A stretch of 47,529 bases of DNA from Candidatus Saccharimonadota bacterium (GTDB lineage: Bacteria; Patescibacteriota; Saccharimonadia; Saccharimonadales; JAQGHD01): assembly GCA_028288965.1 (NCBI GenBank), contig JAQGHD010000005.1:1-47529 (forward strand), given 5' to 3'. Positions 8,133 to 15,896 of this stretch are shown here, piece by piece. The position numbers were made by a program, and so were the translations under genes. The first letter of the stretch is position 1; each line of letters starts with the position of its first letter. Below the pieces are notes generated by a model. It worked only from the letters and a program-made list of their open reading frames with translations. It was not told the origin of the DNA and searched no databases.

Positions 8133-8795
8133 ATGAGTCCAGAAAATTCATGGCACATAGAGGCCATTCTTGATAAACCAACTCCAAGGAGTATGGGTAT
8201 GCACGGCTTGCTAGTTAGCAATGCTGAACGAACAACATATGAAATTACGGGTATTACAGGGTACGAATATCAGTCATTTGAAGAGCGTGACCTTGCCGCA
8301 TTAATCGGCAATGCGGCAGTTAGATCAAATGTCGTGCTGGAACTTCCAGGAATGTCTGCGCCAGATTACCTGCGATCCATTCCACGGAGTAGCTGGGCAG
8401 GATTATATATTGGCGAAGCTTTTGCTGAAGATACTGTAGAGTTCGGCCTCACAGAGCCTTTAAAAGCTGGTATTAAACCGGTTGCTGTGCCGGGTGGCGT
8501 ACTTTGGCTCGAAACAACTCAGGCGATTTACCATCATACAGATACATGGCTCACACAAGCCCTGAAAGTCGCTATTGAGACCCGAGATGCAGCTATTGTT
8601 GATTTAATGATTCGTTGTGACGCAAGCCGTCTGCAGACTCAGGCAGCAGAGTGGATTACGGCGTCTAATAAAGAACAGAAAGATAAAATACTTGATTGGC
8701 ACGTAAAACTTTCTCGCGACAGTGACTTGGGGCTGCCTCTCAACAGACAGGATTTAGCCCAGTTGTATAAAGATATAACTGCGAACTTGGAATAA
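8133..8795 (+). CDS. Hypothetical protein
   Basis: 220 aa intact ORF with balanced composition; no recognised family. Confidence 0.65.
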   Translation: MSPENSWHIEAILDKPTPRSMGMHGLLVSNAERTTYEITGITGYEYQSFEERDLAALIGNAAVRSNVVLELPGMSAPDYLRSIPRSSWAGLYIGEAFAEDTVEFGLTEPLKAGIKPVAVPGGVLWLETTQAIYHHTDTWLTQALKVAIETRDAAIVDLMIRCDASRLQTQAAEWITASNKEQKDKILDWHVKLSRDSDLGLPLNRQDLAQLYKDITANLE

Positions 8796-8853
8796 CCATA
8801 GCTCTAAGCCGCACGAGTTTCTAGGCATAAGCAATATATTAATATCAATGTAG

Positions 8854-8882
8854 TTGACTTTTCTGCAAGTTTAGCCTATTAT
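8854..8882 (+). promoter_or_regulatory. Promoter for deacetylase-dockerin/cohesin pair
   Basis: TTGACT (8854-8859) -N17- TATTAT (8877-8882). Confidence 0.75.
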
Positions 8883-8931
8883 TAGCGTAAACGAGCACGG
8901 GCGACCGTGTATAAAGGTGAAAAGGAAGATT

Positions 8932-10344
8932 ATGTTAAAGAAATTAGCTATTGGTCTACTCACTCTAGGTATTACTCTAATGCCACTGGCCCGGCTTAAG
9001 GTCGCCCATGCCGCTGCCCCAAACTTAATTGCCAATCCTTCTATGGAAACCGCTGCCAGTGCTACGGCTCCCGCCAACTGGACCGCTAGCAACTGGGGCA
9101 CCAACACCGCTGCTTTTAGTTATGAATCTACTGGCCACACCGGCAGTCACAGCCTTAAGGCCACAGTAAGCGCTTACACCACTGGTGACGCCAAATGGCT
9201 GCCAACCGATGTCGCTGTGACCCCTGGCATTACCTATGACTACAACAACTGGTACCAAAGTAATGTTGATACTGAGGTTGACGCCCAGGTCACCGCTACC
9301 GATGGCACTTTCTCATACTTCTTAGTCGCCAAGGCTTTGGCTAGCCCGAGTGCTTGGGCTAAAGCCGATGGCCAGTTTACTGCCCCAGCTAACGCCAAGT
9401 CAGTTACCTTTTTCCAAGTTATTAACAAAGTTGGTTACATGCAAATCGATGACGCTAGCATGAGCGTTTACACACCGACACCTTTTGCCGGTGGCTTAGT
9501 AAGCGTCACGTTGGATGATGGTTGGACCAACCAATACACCAATGCTAAGCCCGTCTTTGATAAGTATGGCATTAAGGCTACTTACTTTATTATCTCTGGT
9601 TCACTGACTGATCAGCCAGATTACATGAGCGCTGCTCAGGTACAAACGCTTCACAACGACGGTAACGAAATTGGCTCACACACCATTACGCACCCCGATC
9701 TGACAACCATGACACAAGCTCAAATTACAAACGAAATGTCACAAAGCCAGACCACCTTGCAAAGCACAGTTGGGGTACCAGTTACTGATTTTGCCTACCC
9801 ATTTGGGGCTTACAACGCCGCCACTTTAGCTACGGGCAAGCAGTACTACCACAGCCAACGCAGCGTCAACGCCGGCTATAACACAAAAGATAACTGGGAC
9901 ATCACACAGCTGAAAATTCACGAAGTTGACAGCAACATTTCTCAAGCCGAGGTAAAAGGCTGGATCGATGGTGCCATTGCCCAAAAGTCTTGGTTGATCT
10001 TGGTCTACCATGAGATTGCCACCACGCCTACCGACCCTACCGATGCCCTCTACACCACTCAGCCAGCCGATTTGGATGCTGAGATGGCCTACCTAAAGAA
10101 CTCTGGCGTACCAGTAGTTACCGTAGCTCAGGCTTTGGCTCAACTTGAACCACAGGTCAATGGCCAGCCAGTTGTTAAGCCAGGTGATGTCAACGGCGAT
10201 AACGCCATAGATGCCCTAGACCTCAGCTTAGTATTAAGTAATTGGAATAAAACAGGTGCTACCAAGGCCCAAGGTGATCTTAATGCCGACGGTGTGGTTG
10301 ATGCGCTTGATCTATCAACAGTATTAGCAAATTGGAGTAAATAA
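8932..10344 (+). CDS. Secreted polysaccharide deacetylase with N-terminal CBM-like module and C-terminal type I-like dockerin
   Basis: Start ATG 8932 after AAGGAAG SD; signal peptide MLKKLAIGLLTLGITLMPLARLKVAHA; VTLDDGW, SHTITHPDLT, DFAYPFGAYN, LILVYHE; C-terminus GDVNGDNAIDALDLSLVLSNWNK...GDLNADGVVDALDLSTVLANWSK. Confidence 0.9.
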   Translation: MLKKLAIGLLTLGITLMPLARLKVAHAAAPNLIANPSMETAASATAPANWTASNWGTNTAAFSYESTGHTGSHSLKATVSAYTTGDAKWLPTDVAVTPGITYDYNNWYQSNVDTEVDAQVTATDGTFSYFLVAKALASPSAWAKADGQFTAPANAKSVTFFQVINKVGYMQIDDASMSVYTPTPFAGGLVSVTLDDGWTNQYTNAKPVFDKYGIKATYFIISGSLTDQPDYMSAAQVQTLHNDGNEIGSHTITHPDLTTMTQAQITNEMSQSQTTLQSTVGVPVTDFAYPFGAYNAATLATGKQYYHSQRSVNAGYNTKDNWDITQLKIHEVDSNISQAEVKGWIDGAIAQKSWLILVYHEIATTPTDPTDALYTTQPADLDAEMAYLKNSGVPVVTVAQALAQLEPQVNGQPVVKPGDVNGDNAIDALDLSLVLSNWNKTGATKAQGDLNADGVVDALDLSTVLANWSK

Positions 10345-10346
10345 CT

Positions 10347-11228
10347 ATGAAGACTAAATTTTTACAAGCCCTGGCAACAGTATCGATCGTTGTTAGCGCA
10401 TTAACAGGCGTAGCTCACGCCGCTGGTTCCGCTCACTTTAGCTTGAACCCAAGCTCGGGCAGCTACACTCAGAATAGTAGCTTTAGCGTGCAGGTTCGTG
10501 AGAATGGTTCAGCCGTTAACGTTGTGACCGCTAAGCTAACCTACGACGCATCTAAATTAAGCTGTAATAGTGTCAACGGTAGCGCTGCGTTCCCTAGCAC
10601 CATTAGCACAACCTGTGGTGGTGGCAGCGTAACTATAAGTGAATACGTAGCTCCTGGCTCAGCCCCAGTAGATGGCGACCAATTGGTTGGCACCATAAAC
10701 TTTACAGCTCTGGCTAGCACTGGTTCTTCAAGCGTAACCTTCGCTGCTGGTTCACAAATTGCCAGCAACGGCACCAACACTTGGGATGGCCAAACTACCG
10801 GCGGCACCTACAGCTTTACCGCACCTGCCGGTGGCATGGGCGGCGGTGGTTCTACGGGCGGTTCTACTGGCTCAACCGGTGGAACATCTGCCGGTGGTTC
10901 AACTACCAAAACTACTGCTCCACAGGTTGCTAACCCTGGCGTCGTAGCTACCAACAACCAAAGTGCAACTACTCCAGCTACTGATTCAGCCCAAACAGCT
11001 GTTAAGGCCGAAAGTACTACAGCTCCTGTAGTATCAGCCGCAACCAGCCAAAAAACTCCGGTAAGCAAACCAGCCTCCCGCACTGCTACCTGGATTGTTA
11101 GTGGCATTGTGCTTGTAGCCTTAGCTATTGCCGGTGCCTTCATATGGATGAAGCGCTACAACAAGCAGCTGTTTGCATCTGTTACTAGTAAGCTGTCATT
11201 TGGCCGCTTTGCTAGCAAAAAAGCCTAA
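10347..11228 (+). CDS. Cohesin-like domain protein with C-terminal TM anchor
   Basis: 293 aa; signal peptide; cohesin-like 'FSVQVRENGSAVNVVTAKLTYDASKLSCNSVNGS...VDGDQLVGTINFTALASTGSSSVTFAAGSQIASNGTNTWDGQTTGGTYSF'; Gly/Ser/Thr linker; TM ATWIVSGIVLVALAIAGAFIWMKR. 2 nt after deacetylase stop. Confidence 0.8.
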   Translation: MKTKFLQALATVSIVVSALTGVAHAAGSAHFSLNPSSGSYTQNSSFSVQVRENGSAVNVVTAKLTYDASKLSCNSVNGSAAFPSTISTTCGGGSVTISEYVAPGSAPVDGDQLVGTINFTALASTGSSSVTFAAGSQIASNGTNTWDGQTTGGTYSFTAPAGGMGGGGSTGGSTGSTGGTSAGGSTTKTTAPQVANPGVVATNNQSATTPATDSAQTAVKAESTTAPVVSAATSQKTPVSKPASRTATWIVSGIVLVALAIAGAFIWMKRYNKQLFASVTSKLSFGRFASKKA

Positions 11229-11319
11229 TACTCCTATCAAACAAGTCTTAAAAAATGCTCGTGCTTGATTATATTTCTATTGCTGTAACAATAAGAATAT
11301 AAGGGGGCGAACATAAGCT

Positions 11320-11862
11320 ATGCAGACGATTAGTATCGTTACCGGTAACCCCGGCAAAGTAGCAGAAATTGAGGCTATGGCCAACGGGCAGCTCGATTTT
11401 GTTATGCATGATCTAGATCTCACAGAAATCCAAAGTATGGATTTACAGGAAATAGTTCGGGCCAAAGCCCGGAGTGCCTATGACAAGATCCGCGGTCCGG
11501 TCATCGTCGAAGATGTCTCGGCTGGACTGGAAAGTTGGCAGGGTTTGCCCGGTCCTTTTATAAAATTCTTTATCAAGAAGCTGGGTGCAGATGGGCTGTA
11601 TAAGCTCGGCAACGGCCAGCATCAGCGGGCTACCATTACCTGCCTGGCCGCCTATTATGATGGTGAACGTGAACTGTATGGTGAGGGTACCATTCATTGT
11701 GATGTGGTGGCCCCGCGCGGTTCAAACGGGTTTGGTTTTGACCCTATTATGGTGCCAGACGGCCAAACTAAGACCATGGCTGAGATGTCTCCAGAAGAAA
11801 AGCGGGCCATCAGTCACCGCGGTTTGGCTTTTCGGGCCCTGCTCAACCAACTTGCCCGTTGA
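11320..11862 (+). CDS. rdgB: Non-canonical purine NTP pyrophosphatase (RdgB/HAM1 family)
   Basis: 180 aa; IVTGNPGKVAEIEA, LPGPFIKFFIKKLG, GFGFDPIMVPDG, KRAISHRGLAFRAL. Confidence 0.9.
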   Translation: MQTISIVTGNPGKVAEIEAMANGQLDFVMHDLDLTEIQSMDLQEIVRAKARSAYDKIRGPVIVEDVSAGLESWQGLPGPFIKFFIKKLGADGLYKLGNGQHQRATITCLAAYYDGERELYGEGTIHCDVVAPRGSNGFGFDPIMVPDGQTKTMAEMSPEEKRAISHRGLAFRALLNQLAR

Positions 11863-11884
11863 ACCGTGGGTGTAAAATATAGGT

Positions 11885-12019
11885 ATGTCTGAGAAAAGTC
11901 GTGAAGTTGATAAAGAGAAGAAAGACTCGCTCGCTGATCGCACTCTTAAATTTGGGGCTGGAGTCCTAGCACTAGTGCTAGGTGTTCGGGTTGGTATTGA
12001 TATACTGCGCGACCTCTAG
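11885..12019 (+). CDS. 44-aa single-TM microprotein
   Basis: Manual translation: MSEKSREVDKEKKDSLADRTLKFGAGVLALVLGVRVGIDILRDL*; TAAAAT at 11873-11878 just upstream. Confidence 0.55.
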   Translation: MSEKSREVDKEKKDSLADRTLKFGAGVLALVLGVRVGIDILRDL

Positions 12020-12045
12020 CAAAATTGTGCAAAAACAGATATAAT
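12017..12045 (+). promoter_or_regulatory. Putative promoter of tRNA-His: TAGCAA-N17-TATAAT
   Basis: TAGCAA 12017-12022, TATAAT 12040-12045, then CGCCTCTGTTC. Confidence 0.6.
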
Positions 12046-12095
12046 CGCCTCTGTTCTTACCCGCTCCTACATGGAAAGGTATGTCCAACAAAAAT

Positions 12096-12170
12096 GGTGC
12101 CCGTAGTTCAATGGTAGAACGCCGCTTTGTGGAGGCGGTCACGAGGGTTCAATTCCCTTCGGGCACCCCA
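12096..12170 (+). tRNA. tRNA-His (GUG) with encoded G-1
   Basis: G-1 + GTGCCCG/CGGGCAC + C73 + CCA; anticodon arm CCGCT-TTGTGGA-GGCGG. Confidence 0.95.
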
Positions 12171-12178
12171 AGCACACA

Positions 12179-12208
12179 AGGTCAGCTCTACGGCTGGTCT
12201 TTTTTATT
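12179..12208 (+). terminator. Putative intrinsic terminator after tRNA-His
   Basis: GTCAGC-tctacg-GCTGGT stem (with wobbles) followed by TTTTTT. Confidence 0.5.
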
Positions 12209-12290
12209 GATGGCTATGCGGTTAAAAACGCTTCGGTGACCTTCTGTTACCCCTGTTTTTCTGCTATACTATGTAGAGAAACGGAGGAGT

Positions 12291-14150
12291 ATGTTACGGA
12301 AAATTTGGCGCTTTTTTAAAGAGTACCGTCAGTTAGGCTTTGTCATTTTAGCCAGTATTGCCGGCTTAATCTTAGACCTATCGCGTAGACACACAGCCGC
12401 TCACTGGGTACTGGGTGTTAGTGCTTTAATTGCCGCCGTTCCGCTTATATGGGGGATGTTTGAAGATTTGCGCAGTGGCAAGTATGGCATTGATATATTG
12501 GCAGCTACGGCGATTATCGCCTCAGTTGCCCTGCATGAATATTGGGCTGGTATGGTGGTTGTATTGATGCTAACTGGTGGAGAGGCCTTGGAAGATTATG
12601 CCGAAGGGCGAGCCAAAGTTGAACTCTCGGCCTTAATTGAGCGCAGTCCAAAATTAGCCCACGTGATCCGTAAGGGCAAAACCATAGATGTGCCGGTAGA
12701 TGCGGTGCACGCCAAAGACGTCTTGGTAATTAAACCAGGTGAGGTTGTGCCGGTAGACTGTGTTATTACTGATGGCTCGGCCAATATTGATGAGTCGAGC
12801 ATTACCGGGGAGAGCTTGCCAGTAGAGAAAAAACCGGGCGATGAGCTACTCAGTGGTTCAGTTAATACCGATGGGGCCCTGACCGTTCGCGCCTTGCGAA
12901 GCGCCCGTGAAAGTCAGTTTGAGCAAATCGTAAAGCTGGTGCGGGCTGCCACCTCTAGCCAGTCACCGTTTGTCCGTCTGGCCGATCGCTACAGCATTCC
13001 TTTTACTATTATCTCTTTTGCTATTGCTGGCGTAACCTGGGCGTTGACTGGTCAGGCTATTCGCTTCTTGGAAGTGATTGTGGTGGCCACGCCCTGTCCG
13101 CTGCTGCTGGGAGCACCTATTGCGCTGGTATCCGGCATCAGCCGCGCGGCGCGCCATGGGATAATCGTTAAAAACGGTACAGCCATTGAACGCTTGGGCG
13201 AAGTTAAAACCATTGGTTTTGATAAAACAGGCACCCTGACCAAAGGCCAGCCGGTGGTAGATGAGGTGATTCGCTACGGCCAAATGAGCCAGAAAGACAT
13301 TATTGCGCTGGCTGCGGCCGTAGAACAGCACACTAACCATATTTTGGCTCGAGCCATTATGGAAAAAGCTGCCCAACTTAAAATCAAACCGATTAAAACT
13401 AAACAGTTTAGGGAGTTGGCTGGCAATGGCCTGGAAGCTACCGTAAAGGGTCAGACCGTGTTGGTCGGCAAAGCTGCTCTCTTAGCAGAGCGTGGTATTG
13501 CCATGCCTGCAATCGCCAAGAAAGCTGCCAAGCAAACAACGGCCTATGTTGCGGTGGACGGTAAAGTCGTGGGAGCAATTAGCTTCAAAGACGAGCTGCG
13601 TCCGGAAAGCAAAAAGACGTTGGGACGCTTGCGGCGCCTGGGGATTAAGCATCTATTGATGGTAACTGGTGATAACAGGGCTACAGCTGAGACTATTGCC
13701 AAGCAGCTTGGCCTGACGGATGTCTATGCCGATGCCTTGCCCGGCGACAAATTAAGAATTGTGGAATCGGTACCAGACAAACCGGTGGCTTTTGTGGGTG
13801 ATGGCATAAACGATGCGCCCGTGTTGGCAGCCTCTGATGTTGGCATTGCCCTTGGTGCCCGTGGCTCGTCTGTCGCCAGCGAAACGGCAGATGTGGTGAT
13901 TATGCAAGATAATCTAAGCCGGGTGGCCGATAGCGTGGCTATTGCCAAGCGGACTTTCTTTATTGCTCGGCAAAGTATTTTGATAGGTATTTTTATTAGC
14001 ATTGGGCTGATGTTTATCTTTTCTACCGGGAAATTCAAGCCAGTTTATGGTGCGGCCATTCAAGAACTAGTAGATGTGACTGTCATCTTTAATGCCCTGC
14101 GAGCCCATGGCCCATTCCGTCGTGGGCAGCCAGACAAATTACTAGCGTAG
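12291..14150 (+). CDS. Heavy-metal P1B-type ATPase with TPC motif
   Basis: 619 aa; TGES, VVATPCPLLLGAPIAL, DKTGTLTKGQ, VTGDN, GDGINDAPVLAASDVGIALG; no N-terminal metal-binding domain seen. Confidence 0.92.
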   Translation: MLRKIWRFFKEYRQLGFVILASIAGLILDLSRRHTAAHWVLGVSALIAAVPLIWGMFEDLRSGKYGIDILAATAIIASVALHEYWAGMVVVLMLTGGEALEDYAEGRAKVELSALIERSPKLAHVIRKGKTIDVPVDAVHAKDVLVIKPGEVVPVDCVITDGSANIDESSITGESLPVEKKPGDELLSGSVNTDGALTVRALRSARESQFEQIVKLVRAATSSQSPFVRLADRYSIPFTIISFAIAGVTWALTGQAIRFLEVIVVATPCPLLLGAPIALVSGISRAARHGIIVKNGTAIERLGEVKTIGFDKTGTLTKGQPVVDEVIRYGQMSQKDIIALAAAVEQHTNHILARAIMEKAAQLKIKPIKTKQFRELAGNGLEATVKGQTVLVGKAALLAERGIAMPAIAKKAAKQTTAYVAVDGKVVGAISFKDELRPESKKTLGRLRRLGIKHLLMVTGDNRATAETIAKQLGLTDVYADALPGDKLRIVESVPDKPVAFVGDGINDAPVLAASDVGIALGARGSSVASETADVVIMQDNLSRVADSVAIAKRTFFIARQSILIGIFISIGLMFIFSTGKFKPVYGAAIQELVDVTVIFNALRAHGPFRRGQPDKLLA

Positions 14151-14795
14151 CAGCGGATTTAACACCGCTACAATCAGCAGCGGTACCGCCAGGTTATCAA
14201 GCCCAAAGGTAGACATATTTTCGATTAACGCAGTGATAGTGGGCAGCCATAAAATAATCGGCCAGGTGCCAGTAAAGCCGCTACCGCTGAGCACTGCAAT
14301 AGTGGTAATGATAATAAATGACACCACCCAAAAAGCCACCGTACCAACAATACTTTTATAGTGCCCAAAAATAATATTGCGCCGCTGCTTGCCAAAGCGC
14401 ACCCCAATGAGCGCGGCTAAGCCGTCGGCCAAACTTAAATGGAGTACAGCTGCAGCAAACACCCATTTGCTGTGCGTCATAACAGCTGCCAGTCCAATGG
14501 CTACCGCAAACAGTGGCTCGCCATACGAATAGCGACGTACCGCATAAATTGCTCGAAAGATGTGAAGTCTTCTAGTGATTAACACCACCACCAAAAACGC
14601 TACGCTAATAACCTGGATGGCTCGCCACGTCATAAAAAAAGGCCAAAAAGCCACAAAAGTACCAACCATCATGTGCACAAATTTGCGCGACATTTCACCA
14701 CGCAGTTCTCGGATGGTCCACAAAAATTCCGAAACAAGTAATATAACAAAAACAATTCCCACACTGAGCAAGGGATTAATAAATTGATTAAACAT
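14142..14795 (-). CDS. Dolichol/phytol kinase-like (CDP-alcohol/CTP-dependent kinase family) membrane protein
   Basis: 217 aa; multi-TM; RKFVHMM, LADGLAALIGVRFGK, KSIVGTVAFW. Confidence 0.65.
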   Translation of the reverse strand: MFNQFINPLLSVGIVFVILLVSEFLWTIRELRGEMSRKFVHMMVGTFVAFWPFFMTWRAIQVISVAFLVVVLITRRLHIFRAIYAVRRYSYGEPLFAVAIGLAAVMTHSKWVFAAAVLHLSLADGLAALIGVRFGKQRRNIIFGHYKSIVGTVAFWVVSFIIITTIAVLSGSGFTGTWPIILWLPTITALIENMSTFGLDNLAVPLLIVAVLNPLLR

Positions 14796-14843
14796 AAGGG
14801 GTATTGTAGCGCAGTTTTTTGCTAGAATACATGCAGCTTATAG

Positions 14844-14919
14844 CGGAGTGTGGCGCAGTTGGTAGCGCGCAGCGTTCGGGACGCTGAGGTCGGCGGTTCA
14901 AGTCCGCCCACTCCGACCA
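14844..14919 (+). tRNA. tRNA-Pro (CGG)
   Basis: CGGAGTG/CACTCCG; anticodon arm CAGCG-TTCGGGA-CGCTG; encoded CCA. Confidence 0.95.
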
Positions 14920-14926
14920 TATGAAA

Positions 14927-14952
14927 AGTTCAGCCACAGGTTGGACTTTTTA
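14927..14952 (+). terminator. Intrinsic terminator after tRNA-Pro(CGG)
   Basis: AGTTCAGCC-aca-GGTTGGACT followed by TTTT. Confidence 0.65.
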
Positions 14953-15043
14953 TGGTGTGGCCGATTTGAACCGCCGCGGCCGGTTAGCCAGGCGACTTTG
15001 TACCTGGCGCTGTCCGCTCACGCCTCTCATGTAACAATTAAAC

Positions 15044-15072
15044 TGGCAAAATCACGCCCTCAATGGTATAAT
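15044..15072 (+). promoter_or_regulatory. Putative promoter of tRNA-Pro(UGG): TGGCAA-N17-TATAAT
   Basis: TGGCAA 15044-15049, TATAAT 15067-15072, then TTACCCCTGTTTAA. Confidence 0.6.
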
Positions 15073-15110
15073 TTACCCCTGTTTAAGCCTTAGGATTAAT
15101 TATTCTATTT

Positions 15111-15187
15111 CGGGGTGTGGCGCAGTTGGCTAGCGCGCCGCGTTTGGGACGCGGAGGTCGGAGGTTCGAGTCCTCTCACCCCGACCA
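15111..15187 (+). tRNA. tRNA-Pro (UGG)
   Basis: CGGGGTG/CACCCCG; anticodon arm CCGCG-TTTGGGA-CGCGG; encoded CCA. Confidence 0.95.
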
Positions 15188-15290
15188 GTAGATATTTCAG
15201 CTAAATCCAACTAGCACGTAGGTTCGTAACCAATTCATTGCAAATGGCGTCTAAGTCATATTGTGCGACACAAAATCAATATAGGCAGTA

Positions 15291-15319
15291 TTGACATATC
15301 AATCTGTTTATGCTAGTAT
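15291..15319 (+). promoter_or_regulatory. Promoter, near-leaderless
   Basis: TTGACA (15291-15296) -N17- TAGTAT (15314-15319), ATG at 15330. Confidence 0.75.
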
Positions 15320-15329
15320 ATCAATATTT

Positions 15330-15839
15330 ATGAATCAGATAATTACAACGCCAGAAACTTTGTATCAAGATCACAAGAGTATCTCACACAAACTAGATGT
15401 AGCTCGTATGGATGTCGCTACTAAAAGCCAGAGCTTCGACTATGCAGAATATGTAGAAAATGAGGCAATTAGGCAGGCTAAAAAGTCTAGAATTGGCCAC
15501 TTCCTGGCAAAGGTTACCCCTAGCCTAGTCCCCGAACTCCCTATCGTCGGAGCCCCTGTTAAACTTTATAAACTTTTTCCATTTAGCGAATCACCTTACA
15601 CTGAAGTAGCGGGTAGAATTAAACAAACTGAAGCATCGCTTAGAGATGAGGCCGTGAAAAATCACGATGAGGTCTCGGAAGCATATGATACCAATATGGC
15701 AGCCGCTGTAGCCGATTACGAGACTGACCCAGACAAGTATCATCAACAGGCAGTAGAAGAAGCCCAGTCTAAAGGTATACCAATCCACTTTAGTGGTGAC
15801 GTAGCTGCAAATGTCCACACAATCCAACCTCGCCTCTAG
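15330..15839 (+). CDS. Hypothetical protein
   Basis: Listed ORF starts at 15291 (TTG of the -35 box); ATG 15330 gives 169 aa MNQIITTPETLYQDHK... Confidence 0.6.
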   Translation: MNQIITTPETLYQDHKSISHKLDVARMDVATKSQSFDYAEYVENEAIRQAKKSRIGHFLAKVTPSLVPELPIVGAPVKLYKLFPFSESPYTEVAGRIKQTEASLRDEAVKNHDEVSEAYDTNMAAAVADYETDPDKYHQQAVEEAQSKGIPIHFSGDVAANVHTIQPRL

Positions 15840-15896
15840 CATAATTGACAAACGAAATTTATGTTAGTATAGAAGAGTAAAACAGAAAAAATAAAA

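Noticed and set aside
6501-8834. Calling the spacers true integron attC sites
   Set aside because: No exact RYYYAAC/GTTRRRY pair, terminal inverted repeat clear only in E1, and no integrase in the window; kept as a cassette-like lead only.
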